Assembly: GCA_017935365.1 (NCBI GenBank)
Contig: JAGBHT010000010.1
Location: forward strand, 1-64,000
Reading direction: 5' to 3'
From: Ruminiclostridium sp.
GTDB taxonomy: Bacteria > Bacillota > Clostridia > Oscillospirales > Ruminococcaceae
DNA: 64,000 bases
Part shown: positions 34,353 to 43,798 of the stretch, one piece after another
How positions within the stretch are numbered: the stretch's first letter is position 1
Layout: each line of letters begins with the position of its first letter
Made by a program: the position numbers and the translations under genes
Notes under the pieces: model-generated
Told to the model about the DNA's origin: nothing
Seen by the model: the letters and a program-made list of their open reading frames with translations, nothing else
Databases searched by the model: none

Positions 34353-34390
34353 AGTCTTTTCTCCTGTTTTTATTCTTCCGTCATACTTCT

Positions 34391-34419
34391 ATTATATCGT
34401 TTATTACGACTGATTTCAA
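34391..34419 (-). promoter_or_regulatory. Promoter of amidase gene
   Basis: On the minus strand TTGAAA (34419-34414), 17 bases, TATAAT (34396-34391). Confidence 0.85.
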
Positions 34420-34557
34420 GGTGTGATATGCTGTTTCTGCGTTTAATAATATACGCTGAACCTTAAAACAACCTTAGCCGGGCGGATCTGAATTTGTCAA
34501 AGTGCATAGGTAAAAAACAGATTTTGGTGGATAATGCACAAAAAGAAAGATGATTTA

Positions 34558-34586
34558 TTGACTTTGATATACAAATATGATAAAAT
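34558..34586 (+). promoter_or_regulatory. Promoter of paaK-ACT operon
   Basis: TTGACT at 34558-34563, 17 bases, TAAAAT at 34581-34586. Confidence 0.75.
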
Positions 34587-34647
34587 CAATACGATAAACA
34601 GTGTGGCTGTGCCTGCTGTAACAATTTACATAATCAGGAGTAGACCA

Positions 34648-35970
34648 ATGAATTACTGGAACAAAGAAATCGAATGTGCGCCCAGAAGTGAGATAGAGGC
34701 GTTACAGTCATACAGACTTTCACGCACAATAAGACGTGTTTATGAAAATGTTGCACCCTACCGTAAAAAGATGGACGAGGCAGGCGTAAAGCCTGAGGAT
34801 ATCAAGTCGATCGCCGACTTGTCAAAACTTCCGTTTACCACAAAGCAGGATCTGAGAAACAACTATCCTTACGGTATGTTTGCCGTTCCGAGTTCAGAGG
34901 TCGTAAGAATACACGCATCATCAGGTACGACAGGTAAGCAGACGGTTGTCGGCTATACGGCTCACGATATAGACGTGTGGGCTGAGTGTGCCGCAAGAGC
35001 GCTTGTAAATATCGGCGGTACAAAGAACGACTATGTTCAGGTATGTTACGGTTACGGACTGTTCACGGGCGGTCTTGGTATGCACTACGGTACAGAAAAG
35101 CTCGGTGCTACCGTTATCCCCGCATCGGCTGGCAACAGCTTACGTCAGCTTGAAATGTTCAGGGATTTCGGCACATCTATAATCTGTATGACGCCGTCAT
35201 ACGCTATAAGCCTTATAGAGCTTATGCACGAAAAGGGCTTCAAGAAGGAGGACTTCAACCTTAAGGCGGGTCTGTTCGGTGCTGAGCCGTGGACAGAGGA
35301 AATGAGAAAGCAGATCGAAGAGGGACTTGGTATAAAGGCTTATGATATATACGGCCTGTCAGAGATCATGGGACCCAGCGTATCTACCGAATGTGAATAT
35401 CAGTGCGGAATGCACATCTGCGAGGATCACTTCATAGCTGAAGTCATCGATCCCGATACACTTGAAGTATTACCCGCAGGTCAGCAGGGCGAGCTTGTAT
35501 TCACCTGTATCACAAAGGAAGCGTTACCGCTGATAAGATACAGAACAAGGGATATTGCTACTCTCGTTTATGATAAGTGCGAGTGCGGAAGAACTCATGT
35601 AAGAATGCTCAAGCCCCAGGGCAGAACAGACGATATGCTTATCATCAGAGGCGTTAACGTATTCCCGTCGCAGATCGAATCCGCACTGCTCTCTGTAGAT
35701 GCTAAGGCTACAAACTATCTGCTGGTGGTTGACAGAGTAAACAACCTTGATACTCTTGAAATTCAGCTCGAAACACGTCCCGATATGTTCGGCGACGGCG
35801 TAAAGACGCTTGAAGCGTACACAAAGAAGGTAAAGACAGCGATAGATTCCGCTATCGGTGTAGGCATAAACGTAAAGCTTCTTGAACCTAAGACGCTTGC
35901 ACGTTCAATGGGCAAGGCAGTAAGAGTTCAGGACAACAGAGCCATAAAGAATAAGTTTGAAAAGAAATAA
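34648..35970 (+). CDS. paaK: Phenylacetate-CoA ligase family protein
   Basis: 440 residues, the PaaK length. An adenylate-forming enzyme: [16 protein letters not shown] is the ATP loop, [12 protein letters not shown] motif A5, and RTRDIATL motif A7/8; [20 protein letters not shown] leads the mobile C-terminal domain. It activates an aryl acetate (phenylacetate or indoleacetate) to its CoA thioester. In anaerobes such genes usually accompany aromatic amino acid fermentation genes, which are not seen here. The ATG follows CAGGAG (34635-34640). An ACT-domain gene follows. Confidence 0.92.
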   Translation: MNYWNKEIECAPRSEIEALQSYRLSRTIRRVYENVAPYRKKMDEAGVKPEDIKSIADLSKLPFTTKQDLRNNYPYGMFAVPSSEVVRIHASSGTTGKQTVVGYTAHDIDVWAECAARALVNIGGTKNDYVQVCYGYGLFTGGLGMHYGTEKLGATVIPASAGNSLRQLEMFRDFGTSIICMTPSYAISLIELMHEKGFKKEDFNLKAGLFGAEPWTEEMRKQIEEGLGIKAYDIYGLSEIMGPSVSTECEYQCGMHICEDHFIAEVIDPDTLEVLPAGQQGELVFTCITKEALPLIRYRTRDIATLVYDKCECGRTHVRMLKPQGRTDDMLIIRGVNVFPSQIESALLSVDAKATNYLLVVDRVNNLDTLEIQLETRPDMFGDGVKTLEAYTKKVKTAIDSAIGVGINVKLLEPKTLARSMGKAVRVQDNRAIKNKFEKK

Positions 35971-35987
35971 TCCAGAGGAGGTACAGT

Positions 35988-36416
35988 ATGTATATTGATC
36001 AGATTTCGGTTTTCGTTGAAAACAAGACAGGCAGACTTGCAGGTATCATGGAGGTGCTCAATAAGGCAGGCATCGACATAAGAGCAATGACTATAGCAGA
36101 TACGGCTGACTTCGGCATTCTGCGTATGATAGTTGACGATACCGACAAGGCTATTGAAGCACTGAAGGCGGACGGCTGTACAGCCGCTGTCACAAAGGTC
36201 ATCGCATTCACGATTCCCGATGTATCGGGCGCATTATACAGCGTTATGGGCAAGATCCACGACTGCGGCATAAACGTTGAATATATGTACTCGGTAATGG
36301 GTAAGGTTGCAGGCAGAGCTGATATTGTTATCCGTGTCGAGGACGTTGAAAAAGCATCAAAGGTGCTTACCGACAATGGTGTAACACTTATCGAAAAGAA
36401 AGACCTCTGCAAGTAA
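35988..36416 (+). CDS. Tandem ACT-domain amino-acid-binding protein
   Basis: 142 residues forming two ACT domains (QISVFVENKTGRLAGIMEVL and VIAFTIPDVSGALYSVMGKI begin the repeats). No catalytic domain. Free-standing tandem ACT proteins commonly follow paaK in anaerobic Firmicutes and presumably sense an amino acid. AGGAGG (35974-35979) precedes the ATG, and the gene is 17 bases after paaK. Confidence 0.9.
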   Translation: MYIDQISVFVENKTGRLAGIMEVLNKAGIDIRAMTIADTADFGILRMIVDDTDKAIEALKADGCTAAVTKVIAFTIPDVSGALYSVMGKIHDCGINVEYMYSVMGKVAGRADIVIRVEDVEKASKVLTDNGVTLIEKKDLCK

Positions 36417-36437
36417 GCGATAGGTTGAAACGGTTTT

Positions 36438-36472
36438 CCGCCCCGGTGTGCATTGCATCGGGGCGGATCTTT
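36438..36472 (+). terminator. Terminator of paaK-ACT operon
   Basis: CCGCCCCG (36438-36445) pairs with CGGGGCGG (36459-36466), followed by ATCTTT. Confidence 0.75.
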
Positions 36473-36488
36473 ATATGAAGGGGCAAGT

Positions 36489-36909
36489 ATGAGCGGATAT
36501 GTCATAAAGCATAACGAGCTTACCGCAGAGCAGTTTCTGTATCTGTGGGAAAGCGTATGGGGGAGAAGGACCGTCTCCTGAGCAGACAAGGCTTGCTATG
36601 GAGCATACTCTGTTCCGCATTTCGGTATTTGACGGAGATAAGATAATAGGAATGGCGAGAATGATAGGCGATATGGGGCTTGATTATTATATCAAGGACG
36701 TTGTGGTGATACCGCAATATCAGGGCAGGGGTATCGGTCGTATGATGATAAACGAACTGCTTGATTTTATAAAACACAACGGTATTGACGGCACGGGTAT
36801 ATTTGTCGAGCTGTGCGCCGCTCCAGACAAGGTGCCTTTTTATGAAAAGCTGGGATTTGATTATAACGATGCAAGACGCATGAAGATGATGTGCGCGGCG
36901 GAGAAATAA
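36489..36909 (+). pseudogene. GNAT acetyltransferase gene broken by one extra G
   Basis: From the ATG at 36489 (AAGGGG upstream) the frame reads MSGYVIKHNELTAEQFLYLW and then hits a stop at about 36579. Removing one G from the G5 tract at 36559-36563 restores VWGEGPSPEQTRLAMEH and joins the rest of a GNAT domain ending at 36909 (DVVVIPQYQGRGIGRMMINEL, PFYEKLGFDY). So the gene is a roughly 139-codon acetyltransferase with a +1 frameshift: sequencing error, recent mutation or slippage switch. The 3' part is open from an ATG at 36598. Confidence 0.85.
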
Positions 36910-36964
36910 GGATTTGTGAGTAATCCGCGGAAAAATCTGTTATATAAATTTTATATTTCTGCTA

Positions 36965-36993
36965 TTGACAAAAGTATATAGCTGTGCTATACT
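36965..36993 (+). promoter_or_regulatory. Promoter of pflBA operon
   Basis: TTGACA at 36965-36970, 17 bases, TATACT at 36988-36993 with extended -10 TG. Confidence 0.9.
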
Positions 36994-37006
36994 CAAACCA
37001 TAGGAA

Positions 37007-37107
37007 ATGGTGGTTACCGCTGACGGATAACCGTGAATCAACACGGGTGCGGTAATAGCCTGTCCGCGGATAAAGCGGACACCTTATGCCGACCGTCTGG
37101 GCAGTCC
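37007..37107 (+). ncRNA. ZTP riboswitch (pfl RNA motif)
   Basis: The leader carries the pfl-motif architecture. TTACCGC (37014-37020) pairs with GCGGTAA (37049-37055), enclosing a conserved GACGGATAACC segment and the hairpin ACCGTG/CACGGG. A linker hairpin TGTCCGC/GCGGACA follows, then the hallmark 3' block CCGTCTGGGCA (37093-37103), close to the CCGCCTGGGCA of ZTP riboswitches. These RNAs bind ZTP/ZMP, a signal of low 10-formyl-THF, and pflB supplies formate for that pool. Its 3' end overlaps the terminator, so ligand binding should switch the gene on. Confidence 0.88.
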
Positions 37108-37130
37108 GAACAGGGCTGCTTTTTGTTTTG
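37101..37130 (+). terminator. Riboswitch-controlled terminator
   Basis: GCAGTCC (37101-37107) pairs with GGGCTGC (37113-37119), followed by TTTTTGTTTT. The 5' arm shares bases with the GGGCAG block of the riboswitch pseudoknot, making the two structures mutually exclusive. Confidence 0.85.
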
Positions 37131-37201
37131 TAACGGAAAAATATTCCGTAAAAAGCAGCAAACGTGCATTGCGATCATTCGCAGGAAGGAAAGGTAAAAC
37201 T

Positions 37202-39460
37202 ATGGAAAACACAACCAATCTCAGCGTTCGCTTCAAGGAGTACTGGGACGGCTTCAAGCCCGGTGCATGGCAGGAGGGTATCAATACCCGTGACTTTATA
37301 ATGACAAACTTTACACCGTACTCAGGCGGGCCCGAATTTTTATGCGATCCTACCGAGCGTACAAAGGCGCTCAACGCAAAGCTGAACGAGCTTTTCAAAA
37401 AAGAGCGTGAAAACGGCGGTGTACTGGATATAAATACAGAGGTAGTATCATCTCTTTGCAACTACCCTGCGGCATATCTTGACAAGGAAAACGAGCTTAT
37501 AGTAGGCTATCAGACAGACGCTCCGCTTCGCAGAGGCGTAAATCCTTTCGGCGGTATCAGAATGGCAAGAGGTGCGTGCGAGGCTTACGGCTACAAGCTG
37601 TCACAGAGCGTTGAAGAACACTTCGAGTACCGTACAACACACAATGACGGCGTGTTCAGAGTATACACAGACGAGATGAAGCTTGCACGTCATATAGGTA
37701 TTATCACGGGTCTTCCCGACGCATACGGCAGAGGCAGAATAATCGGCGACTACCGCAGAGTAGCGCTTTACGGCGTTGACTATCTTATAGAGCAGAAGAA
37801 GCTTGATAAGAAAAAGGTCGGCGAAAATATAATGGACGTTGATACTATCCGCCTTTCGGAGGAGCTTTTCCAGCAGATAAACTTCCTCGGCAAGATGAAA
37901 GAAATGGCGGCTATGTACGGCTATGATATCAGTATGCCGGCTAAGAACACTAGAGAAGCTATACAGTGGACATACTTTGCATATCTTGCATCTATCAAGG
38001 AGCAGAACGGTGCGGCTATGTCGCTCGGCAGAACATCGACTTTCTTCGATATTTACGTTAACCGTGATATGGAAAGAGGTATACTGACAGAAGAGCAGGC
38101 ACAGGAGCTTATAGATGACTTTGTAATGAAGCTCCGCAGTGCAAGACATCTGCGTACACCCGAATACAATGAGCTTTTCGGCGGCGATCCCATGTGGATA
38201 ACAGAGAGCGTCGGCGGTGTTAACAACAGCGGTGTTCCGATGGTTACAAAGGGAAGCTACAGAATGCTCAACACTCTTTATAACCTCGGTTCTTCACCCG
38301 AACCCAACCTTACTATCCTGTGGTCTGAAAGACTGCCCGAACCTTTCAAGAAGTTCTGCGCAAAGCTGTCTATCGATACAGATTCGATACAGTACGAGAA
38401 TGACGACCTTATGCGTATGGAATACGGAGATGATTATGCTATTGCCTGCTGTGTATCGGCAATGAAGGTCGGCAAGCAGATGCAGTTCTTCGGCGCAAGA
38501 TTCAACCTGCCAAAACTGTTGCTCCTTGCTATTAACGGCGGTTACGACAATGTAACAGGCATGAAGATAGGTCCGCAGATGGAACCTTTACAGGGCGATA
38601 AGCTTGACTATTATGAAGTAAGAGGCAGACTTGACGTTTACCGTGAGTGGCTTTGCAAGCTGTATGTAAATACAATGAACGTTATCCACTATATGCACGA
38701 TAAGTATGCTTATGAAAAGACACAGATGGCTTTGCACGATACTGACGTTGACAGAATGATGGCGTTCGGCATTGCGGGACTTTCTGTAATGGCTGATTCG
38801 CTCAGCGCTATCAAGTATGCAGATGTTAAGCCCATCCGTGACGAAAACGGTTATATAATTGACTTTGATACAAAGGGCGACTTCCCCAAGTTCGGTAATG
38901 ATGACAACAGAGTTGACAAGATAGCCCAGAACATTATCCAGAGAGTATCTACCGAGCTTCGTAAGAACCCGACATACAGAAACGCACGTCACACTCTTTC
39001 AGCTCTTACAATTACATCAAACGTTGTATACGGCAAGAAGACAGGTTCTACACCCGACGGCAGAAAGAAGGGCGAGCCTTTCGCTCCCGGTGCAAACCCC
39101 ATGCACAACCGCGAAACAAACGGCGCAATAGCATCTCTGAACTCTGTATCAAAGCTTCAGTACGATTACTGCCGTGACGGCATTTCAAATACGTTCTCTA
39201 TAGTTCCCGACGCGCTCGGTAAGACCGATGAGCAGAGAGTAGCAAACCTTGTAACGGTGCTTGACGGTTACTTCTCGAACTACGCACATCACCTCAACGT
39301 AAATGTTCTCAACAAGGAAACGCTTATCGAAGCTTATGAGAATCCCGAAGCATATCCCAACCTTACTATCCGTGTATCGGGCTATGCGGTAAACTTCCAC
39401 AAGCTGACAAAGGAACAGCAGAGAGAGGTTATCAGCAGAACATTCCACACGGTAATGTGA
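37202..39460 (+). CDS. pflB: Pyruvate formate-lyase (formate acetyltransferase)
   Basis: 752 residues, the usual size. This glycyl-radical enzyme turns pyruvate and CoA into acetyl-CoA and formate without oxygen. The catalytic Cys-Cys pair lies in [13 protein letters not shown] and the radical Gly in [10 protein letters not shown] near the C-terminus. It supplies acetyl-CoA for fermentation and formate for one-carbon metabolism. The ATG at 37202 follows GGAAGGAAAGG; the in-frame ATG at 37169 precedes that site and is rejected. Its activase gene follows immediately. Confidence 0.97.
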   Translation: MENTTNLSVRFKEYWDGFKPGAWQEGINTRDFIMTNFTPYSGGPEFLCDPTERTKALNAKLNELFKKERENGGVLDINTEVVSSLCNYPAAYLDKENELIVGYQTDAPLRRGVNPFGGIRMARGACEAYGYKLSQSVEEHFEYRTTHNDGVFRVYTDEMKLARHIGIITGLPDAYGRGRIIGDYRRVALYGVDYLIEQKKLDKKKVGENIMDVDTIRLSEELFQQINFLGKMKEMAAMYGYDISMPAKNTREAIQWTYFAYLASIKEQNGAAMSLGRTSTFFDIYVNRDMERGILTEEQAQELIDDFVMKLRSARHLRTPEYNELFGGDPMWITESVGGVNNSGVPMVTKGSYRMLNTLYNLGSSPEPNLTILWSERLPEPFKKFCAKLSIDTDSIQYENDDLMRMEYGDDYAIACCVSAMKVGKQMQFFGARFNLPKLLLLAINGGYDNVTGMKIGPQMEPLQGDKLDYYEVRGRLDVYREWLCKLYVNTMNVIHYMHDKYAYEKTQMALHDTDVDRMMAFGIAGLSVMADSLSAIKYADVKPIRDENGYIIDFDTKGDFPKFGNDDNRVDKIAQNIIQRVSTELRKNPTYRNARHTLSALTITSNVVYGKKTGSTPDGRKKGEPFAPGANPMHNRETNGAIASLNSVSKLQYDYCRDGISNTFSIVPDALGKTDEQRVANLVTVLDGYFSNYAHHLNVNVLNKETLIEAYENPEAYPNLTIRVSGYAVNFHKLTKEQQREVISRTFHTVM

Positions 39461-39461
39461 T

Positions 39462-40175
39462 ATGGAGTGCAGATACAGCGCAATACAGACGCTCGGCACG
39501 CTTGACGGTCCTGGAGTACGTTTCGTACTGTTCTTACAGGGCTGTCCTCTTCACTGCGGATATTGTCATAATCCCGAAACGAGAGATGCAAACGGCGGGG
39601 ACACAGCTACAGTCCGTGATATTATGCAGCGTCTGCTGAGATGCCGCAGTTATTACGGAAAGGATGGCGGTATCACGGTATCCGGCGGTGAGCCGCTCAT
39701 GCAGGCAAAGTTTGTGACCGAGCTTTTCTCCGAGTGTAAAAGACAGGGGATAAACACCTGTCTTGATACATCGGGCTGTATTATGAACGATGACGTGACA
39801 GAACTTTTAAAAGTCACCGACCTTTGTATGCTTGATATCAAGATGACAAACGATGAGGACTACAGAAAGCATATCGGGTGTTCTTTTGACGCTCTGATGA
39901 AATTTCTTGATAAACTATCGGAAATGAATGTCAGAACGTGGATAAGACAGGTGACGGTCTGCGGCGTAAATGACGATGATGTCAATATCGCACGGCTGAA
40001 CGACATAGCAAATAAGTATGATAATGTCACACTGGCAGAGCTTCTGCCGTTCAGAAAGCTGTGCAAGACAAAGTATGACGATATGGGCATTGAGTTCCCG
40101 TTCGACTGTTACCCGGAAACAGCTCAGGACGTAATAGAAGAGCTTAAACCTAAACTGGAAAAATTTAAATTCTGA
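39462..40175 (+). CDS. pflA: Pyruvate formate-lyase activating enzyme
   Basis: 237 residues, a radical SAM enzyme that installs the glycyl radical on PflB. The iron-sulfur motif is Cys28-x3-Cys32-x2-Cys35 (GCPLHCGYCHNP), preceded by LGTLDGPGVRFVLFLQ. VSGGEPLMQ binds SAM and LLPFRKLCKTKYD is typical of PflA. It starts one base after the pflB stop with almost no ribosome binding site of its own, implying coupled translation. Confidence 0.96.
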   Translation: MECRYSAIQTLGTLDGPGVRFVLFLQGCPLHCGYCHNPETRDANGGDTATVRDIMQRLLRCRSYYGKDGGITVSGGEPLMQAKFVTELFSECKRQGINTCLDTSGCIMNDDVTELLKVTDLCMLDIKMTNDEDYRKHIGCSFDALMKFLDKLSEMNVRTWIRQVTVCGVNDDDVNIARLNDIANKYDNVTLAELLPFRKLCKTKYDDMGIEFPFDCYPETAQDVIEELKPKLEKFKF

Positions 40176-40217
40176 AAAATACCCATTTTCCGCTGAAAGG
40201 AAGATGGGTATTTTTGA
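40175..40217. terminator. Terminator of pflBA
   Basis: AAAAATACCCATTTTCC pairs with GGAAGATGGGTATTTTT around a short loop (40175-40215). It can act in both directions. Confidence 0.9.
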
Positions 40218-40255
40218 AAAAACGTTACAAAAACGTTACAAGGCGCCAATTTATA

Positions 40256-40284
40256 TTGACTTTTTTAGAACAATATAGTAAAAT
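40256..40284 (+). promoter_or_regulatory. Promoter of polysaccharide cluster
   Basis: TTGACT at 40256-40261, 17 bases, TAAAAT at 40279-40284. Just upstream AACGTTACAA is repeated almost end to end (about 40221-40241), a possible activator site. Confidence 0.7.
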
Positions 40285-40339
40285 TAAATTAGTATGTATA
40301 ATTGATTGGAGTATACGATTTGCAAAGGGGGCTGTGTAT

Positions 40340-41521
40340 ATGAGTAAAACCGTGCTGTTTGTTGCATCGGTGACTAAAAAACATATTCTTCAGTTTCATT
40401 TGCCGTATATGAAATGGTTCAAAGACCACGGATATAAAGTCCATGTCTGTGCGGGCGATGACTTTGAACCGGATGAACCTAAAAATGTTCCCTATTGTGA
40501 TAAATATTACATAGTGCCTTTTTATCGTTCTCCTTTTGCAACGCAGAACTATCGCTCTTATAAAGAGCTTCGCAAGCTGATAGAAGAAAACGAGTATGAG
40601 CTTGTGCTTTGTCATACTCCTGTTGCGGCGGCGATTGCACGCTATGCTTTCAGAACGGCAAGAAAAAGGCAGGGTACAACGGTACTCTATACGGCACATG
40701 GGTTCCATTTCTATAAAGGCGCTCCCAAGATAAGCAGGCTTTACTATGCCGCAGAAAAGGCGCTTATAAGGTATACAGACGGAATAATTACAATAAACGA
40801 AGAAGATTATCTGGCGGCAAAGAAAATGTGCCGCGGTAAGAAATGCAGGACATTCAAAATACCCGGTATCGGCATTGATATGAAACGGGTCAGAGATACG
40901 ATAAGAACAAGAGAAGATATAAGGGAAGAGTTCAGAATACCGCATGACGCTTTTCTCGTAATGTCAAATTCGGAAATAAACGAAAATAAGAATGTCGAGT
41001 GCTCTATAACCGCAGTCGCCGCAAATAAAGGCGTATATATGCTGATATGCGGCACAGGTAAAAATGCGGACAGGTGCAGGACACTTGTAAAAGAACTCGG
41101 CTGTGAGGACAGGATAATATTTGCGGGATACAGATATGACGCCAAGGAACTCCTACACGGAGCTGACGCATTCATATTCCCGAGCCGCCGTGAAGGTCTT
41201 GGACTTGCTGCAATTGAGGCTATGGCGGCGGGTCTGCCGCTGATCGTTTCAGATAACAGAGGGACGAGGGAATATGCCGTAAACGGTGAAAATGCTCTTG
41301 TATGCGAGTATAACAATATTTCACAGTTTGTAAACGCAGTACAGCTTTTAAGCTCAGATACGGAACTTTGCAGAAAACTCGGTGAAAACGGATACCGCAC
41401 GGCGGAAAAATACAGTCTTCAGAATGCTTTGAACTGTATGGCAGATATATACCGCAGTTATATTGATATTCCTGCGGACATTAAAACGGAAGTGTTATCA
41501 GGTGAAGATAAAAAAGTATAA
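40340..41521 (+). CDS. Glycosyltransferase family 4
   Basis: 393 residues, a two-domain GT-B fold. The N-half has SVTKKHILQFHLPYMKWF and TAHGFHFYKG; the C-half has the GT4 donor site FIFPSRREGLGLAAIEAMAAGLP with the EX7E Glu pair. It adds a sugar to a lipid-linked precursor on the cytoplasmic side. The ATG at 40340 follows AAAGGGG; the upstream frame runs through the promoter. Overlaps the next gene by 20 bases. Confidence 0.9.
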   Translation: MSKTVLFVASVTKKHILQFHLPYMKWFKDHGYKVHVCAGDDFEPDEPKNVPYCDKYYIVPFYRSPFATQNYRSYKELRKLIEENEYELVLCHTPVAAAIARYAFRTARKRQGTTVLYTAHGFHFYKGAPKISRLYYAAEKALIRYTDGIITINEEDYLAAKKMCRGKKCRTFKIPGIGIDMKRVRDTIRTREDIREEFRIPHDAFLVMSNSEINENKNVECSITAVAANKGVYMLICGTGKNADRCRTLVKELGCEDRIIFAGYRYDAKELLHGADAFIFPSRREGLGLAAIEAMAAGLPLIVSDNRGTREYAVNGENALVCEYNNISQFVNAVQLLSSDTELCRKLGENGYRTAEKYSLQNALNCMADIYRSYIDIPADIKTEVLSGEDKKV

Positions 41522-42836
41522 AAAGATACTCGGAGATTATCCCGGGTTGCTTGCGGCGGCGGATGAAACCGCAATGAAAAGTAAAGGAAAATTAGCACAG
41601 GTAACGGCATACGTCACAGCACCTGTGCTGTTTTGCTATGTCAGCTATGTTATAGAAAGCGCTGTGAAACAAGGAATACAGCGTATATATTTCCTTGCCC
41701 GTGACGGATATATACTGAAAAGTATCGCAGATGTGATAATAAAAAAACGAGCGCTCGGCATTGATACGCGCTATCTTTACGTTTCACGCTATGCACTGAG
41801 AAATGCGTTTTATTTTAAATGCGATACGGTGCAGGACTTTGAAAATGCGGGATTTTTCGGTCACTGTGCTGTACAGAGCGCAGAAAATACACTTAAAAGA
41901 GCGGGATTTGAAGAATGTCAACGTGTGGAGGTTTACGAAAAAATCGGCTTTACCGATGATGAAAAAAAGATATTGAACGACGCTGAATATAACAATTTCT
42001 GCACTCTTGTGAAAAATGACAAAGAATTATTTTCAGATATTAAAAATCGCTCCGAGAGCAATTATAAAAATATAATTGAATATTTCAGACGGAACGGTCT
42101 GTTTGATGATAAAAAAATTGCGCTTGTTGACAGCGGGTGGCTGGGTTCTGTGCAGAAAACACTGATGGAGCTTATCAGGGACAAAACCGACACGGACAGG
42201 ATAACCGGATATTATTTCGGATTATACAGAGAAAAAAACGATAAATACAATTCGTTTTTGTTTGATATTTCAGACGCTCATAAATATGTGCCGACATTCT
42301 GCAATAATCTTTTTGAATGTTTCTGCTCTGCGCCTCACGGAATGACGACAGGTTATACGGTCACAGATAACGGCGTACAGCCGATAACGGCAGAAGCAAA
42401 CAGCTTCATAATTGAAGCCGCATCGGTTCAGACAGAAGTAGCCGTAAATTTTGCGGGATATGCCTGTGAAAGCACGGCGGATATATCTGTCAAAGAGCTT
42501 AAAAAGCTTTCGGCAAGACTTCTGAAAGCACTTATGTATAAGCCTGACAGGGAAGAAGCCGAAATATTCGGCGTGTTTCCGTTCTGTGACGACGCTACCG
42601 AAATATCGGTACAGCCGATAGCGTGCGACAGCGGAAAAAGCATAGGTAATGTTCTTTTTCTGAATAGAATATCAAGAAAAAGAAAAGGTCAGAGTATATA
42701 TCCCGACAAGGGAATGTTCTGGCTTTACGGAAGCATAATTCTGAGCGGATGTAAGCTTGTGTGGGTTTACAGGTACAGCGTGAGATTATGGGAAAAGCTG
42801 AGGTTGCTCAGAGAAAAGAGGAAACTATGCCGTTGA
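41502..42836 (+). CDS. HAD-like protein of polysaccharide clusters (COG5610 type)
   Basis: 444 residues. IQRIYFLARDGYILKSIADVI has the aspartate-bearing HAD-like loop, and KIALVDSGWLGSVQKTL a second Asp strand, as in large predicted HAD hydrolases found among surface-glycan genes. The C-terminal half (YYFGLYREKNDKYNSFLFD onward) has no assigned function. The role is unknown, perhaps sugar-phosphate handling. I start at the GTG at 41502 (GGAAG nine bases upstream), overlapping the GT4 gene; a TTG at 41463 is possible. Confidence 0.75.
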   Translation: MKIKKYKKILGDYPGLLAAADETAMKSKGKLAQVTAYVTAPVLFCYVSYVIESAVKQGIQRIYFLARDGYILKSIADVIIKKRALGIDTRYLYVSRYALRNAFYFKCDTVQDFENAGFFGHCAVQSAENTLKRAGFEECQRVEVYEKIGFTDDEKKILNDAEYNNFCTLVKNDKELFSDIKNRSESNYKNIIEYFRRNGLFDDKKIALVDSGWLGSVQKTLMELIRDKTDTDRITGYYFGLYREKNDKYNSFLFDISDAHKYVPTFCNNLFECFCSAPHGMTTGYTVTDNGVQPITAEANSFIIEAASVQTEVAVNFAGYACESTADISVKELKKLSARLLKALMYKPDREEAEIFGVFPFCDDATEISVQPIACDSGKSIGNVLFLNRISRKRKGQSIYPDKGMFWLYGSIILSGCKLVWVYRYSVRLWEKLRLLREKRKLCR

Positions 42837-43618
42837 TTTCCGTGATAATGGGTGTGTATAACAGCGATCCCGAAAAACTTAAAGCCGCTGTGGAATCTGT
42901 TCTTACTCAATCCGTAAGCGATATTGAGCTTATAATATGCAACGACGGCTCGGATAACGGCATTGATAAGGTGCTGGATAGCATTTCCGACAGCAGGTTG
43001 AAAATTATAACGTTCACAGAAAACCGTGGACTGGCAACAGCGCTCAACGCCTGCATAGAAGCTGCGACAGGCAAGTATATAGCAAGGCAGGACGATGATG
43101 ATATAAGCCTTGACGGACGTTTTGAAAAAGAAACTGATTACCTTGAAAAAAATCCGGAAATAGCCTTTGTAGGTACTGCGTGTGAACTTTACTCCGAAAC
43201 AGACGGCGTTTACGGTGAATGGATAATGCCGGAAAGCATAGATAAAAACAGCTTTCTTTTCAATTCTCCGTTTATACACGGAAGTGTAATGTTCAGAAGT
43301 ACGGTACTAGAGCACCATAAATACAGAAAACTCGGCAAAAATCACAAATATGAGGATTATGACCTTTTTATGCGCCTGTGCTCTTACGGTTACAAAGCGG
43401 CTAATCTGAGCGAAAAGCTGTATCGCTTTCATTACGACAAAGCCACAAGAGGGGTATCCGGCTCAATGCGGTATGATGAATACAGAGTGCGCATGGACGG
43501 CTTTAAAAAACTCGGTCTTATGCCTAAAGGTTTCTTTTATGCAATAAAACCTTTGATACTTGGTATTATCCCCAATAAAGCTATAATCAAAATCAAAGAA
43601 AAAACCAAGAAGATCTGA
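42827..43618 (+). CDS. Glycosyltransferase family 2
   Basis: 263 residues. GT-A fold: PLISVIMGVYNSDPEKL at the N-terminus, IICNDGSDNG (nucleotide-sugar binding) and RQDDDDISLDGRF (metal-binding DxD region). Later FIHGSVMFR and KYEDYDLFMRLCSYG fit the acceptor side. The ATG at 42827 follows AGAGGAAA and overlaps the HAD-like gene by ten bases, so the three genes are coupled. Confidence 0.92.
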   Translation: MPLISVIMGVYNSDPEKLKAAVESVLTQSVSDIELIICNDGSDNGIDKVLDSISDSRLKIITFTENRGLATALNACIEAATGKYIARQDDDDISLDGRFEKETDYLEKNPEIAFVGTACELYSETDGVYGEWIMPESIDKNSFLFNSPFIHGSVMFRSTVLEHHKYRKLGKNHKYEDYDLFMRLCSYGYKAANLSEKLYRFHYDKATRGVSGSMRYDEYRVRMDGFKKLGLMPKGFFYAIKPLILGIIPNKAIIKIKEKTKKI

Positions 43619-43700
43619 AATATGTAAATGATTGTAAAAATCTGACGCATTTTGCCCAACCGACTTTACTGCTCTATTTTTTCTTTGTGGCAATTGCATA

Positions 43701-43729
43701 TTGTAATGTGTTTTGAAATGTGGTAAAAT
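43701..43729 (+). promoter_or_regulatory. Promoter of ABC exporter genes
   Basis: TTGTAA at 43701-43706, 17 bases, TAAAAT at 43724-43729, in a 180-base gap after the GT2 gene. Confidence 0.6.
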
Positions 43730-43798
43730 AAATTGATATTTTGAAATTATCAATAACTTTGTTAATCTGATAAATTGTTTAGGGAGTTGAAATTAAAT

